A stretch of DNA of 64,000 nucleotides from NCBI RefSeq assembly GCF_016093545.1, contig NZ_JADKYX010000004.1:310001-374000 (forward strand), given 5' to 3'. Of the stretch, positions 63,807 through 64,000 are shown piece after piece. This DNA is from Massilia rhizosphaerae. Its GTDB lineage: Bacteria > Pseudomonadota > Gammaproteobacteria > Burkholderiales > Burkholderiaceae_D. The notes under the pieces are model-generated. The model saw only the letters and a list, made by a program, of their open reading frames with translations. It was not told where the DNA came from and did not search any database. Both the position numbers and the translations under genes were made by a program. Every line of letters starts with the position of its first letter. Within the stretch, counting starts at the first letter, position 1.

Positions 63807-64000
63807 GCGCGTCCCGTGCCGTTGAATCGTCGCGGCATTGTACGGCTATTTCTTGCCCGCCATAAAGCGGTGCCGGCGTCCGGCCGCTTTCCAACGATTC
63901 ATACGGGGCCCGGGCGGCCCCTCCGGTTTTCTGGACGCCGGCGGCTGCCGCAAACCGGCCTCTCAGAAAAAATCCATTTCGAATCAACGGCTTGCATTTC

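Overview
The window is a GC-rich (roughly two-thirds G+C by eye) stretch of a betaproteobacterial chromosome. The gene order and protein sequences fit Oxalobacteraceae, most likely the Massilia/Telluria/Duganella group; this is inferred from protein resemblance and synteny, not from a 16S gene. No rRNA, tRNA, CRISPR array, phage or complete insertion sequence was seen.

Region 1 (1-17161) is a conserved housekeeping run on the + strand: leuD (5' end cut off), leuB, asd, fimV, truA, trpF, trpB, trpA, accD, folC, a SPOR-domain gene, cvpA, purF, metZ. It combines leucine, Asp-family, tryptophan, fatty-acid, folate, purine and methionine synthesis with the polar hub protein FimV. Two copies of a GGGGTCAGAGC repeat element flank the trpF-trpB-trpA block. 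Region 2 (17162-25377) holds small envelope proteins, an RlmI-like gene cut off before its methyltransferase domain, lexA with its own SOS box, the rpsF-priB-rpsR-rplI ribosomal operon, dnaB, and a phosphate uptake pair (DUF47 gene plus pit).

Region 3 (25378-43110) is accessory. It has a third repeat element, a pullulanase-type lipoprotein, then a signalling and secretion cluster: an MBL-fold hydrolase, a GAF-fused GspE/PilB-like ATPase, a GAF/HD-GYP protein, a CHASE2 class III cyclase, a two-partner secretion pair (TpsB, TpsA with 12 C-x8-C repeats) and a FecR-domain protein, closed by a fourth repeat element. My main candidate for an undescribed system is this cluster, read as a cyclic-nucleotide circuit tied to surface adhesin secretion; that reading is inference.

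Region 4 (43111-53383, - strand) has a PIN-PhoH gene and an aminoarabinose lipid A modification operon in which ArnA is split into two genes and a Bcp peroxiredoxin is the last gene. Region 5 (53384-64000) has alaA, hom, a TraB/GumN protein, a small lower-GC patch with a glycine-rich membrane peptide, a SHOCT protein and a frameshifted diheme cytochrome c, a DUF4214/RTX-like secreted protein, glutamate dehydrogenase and a LysR regulator.
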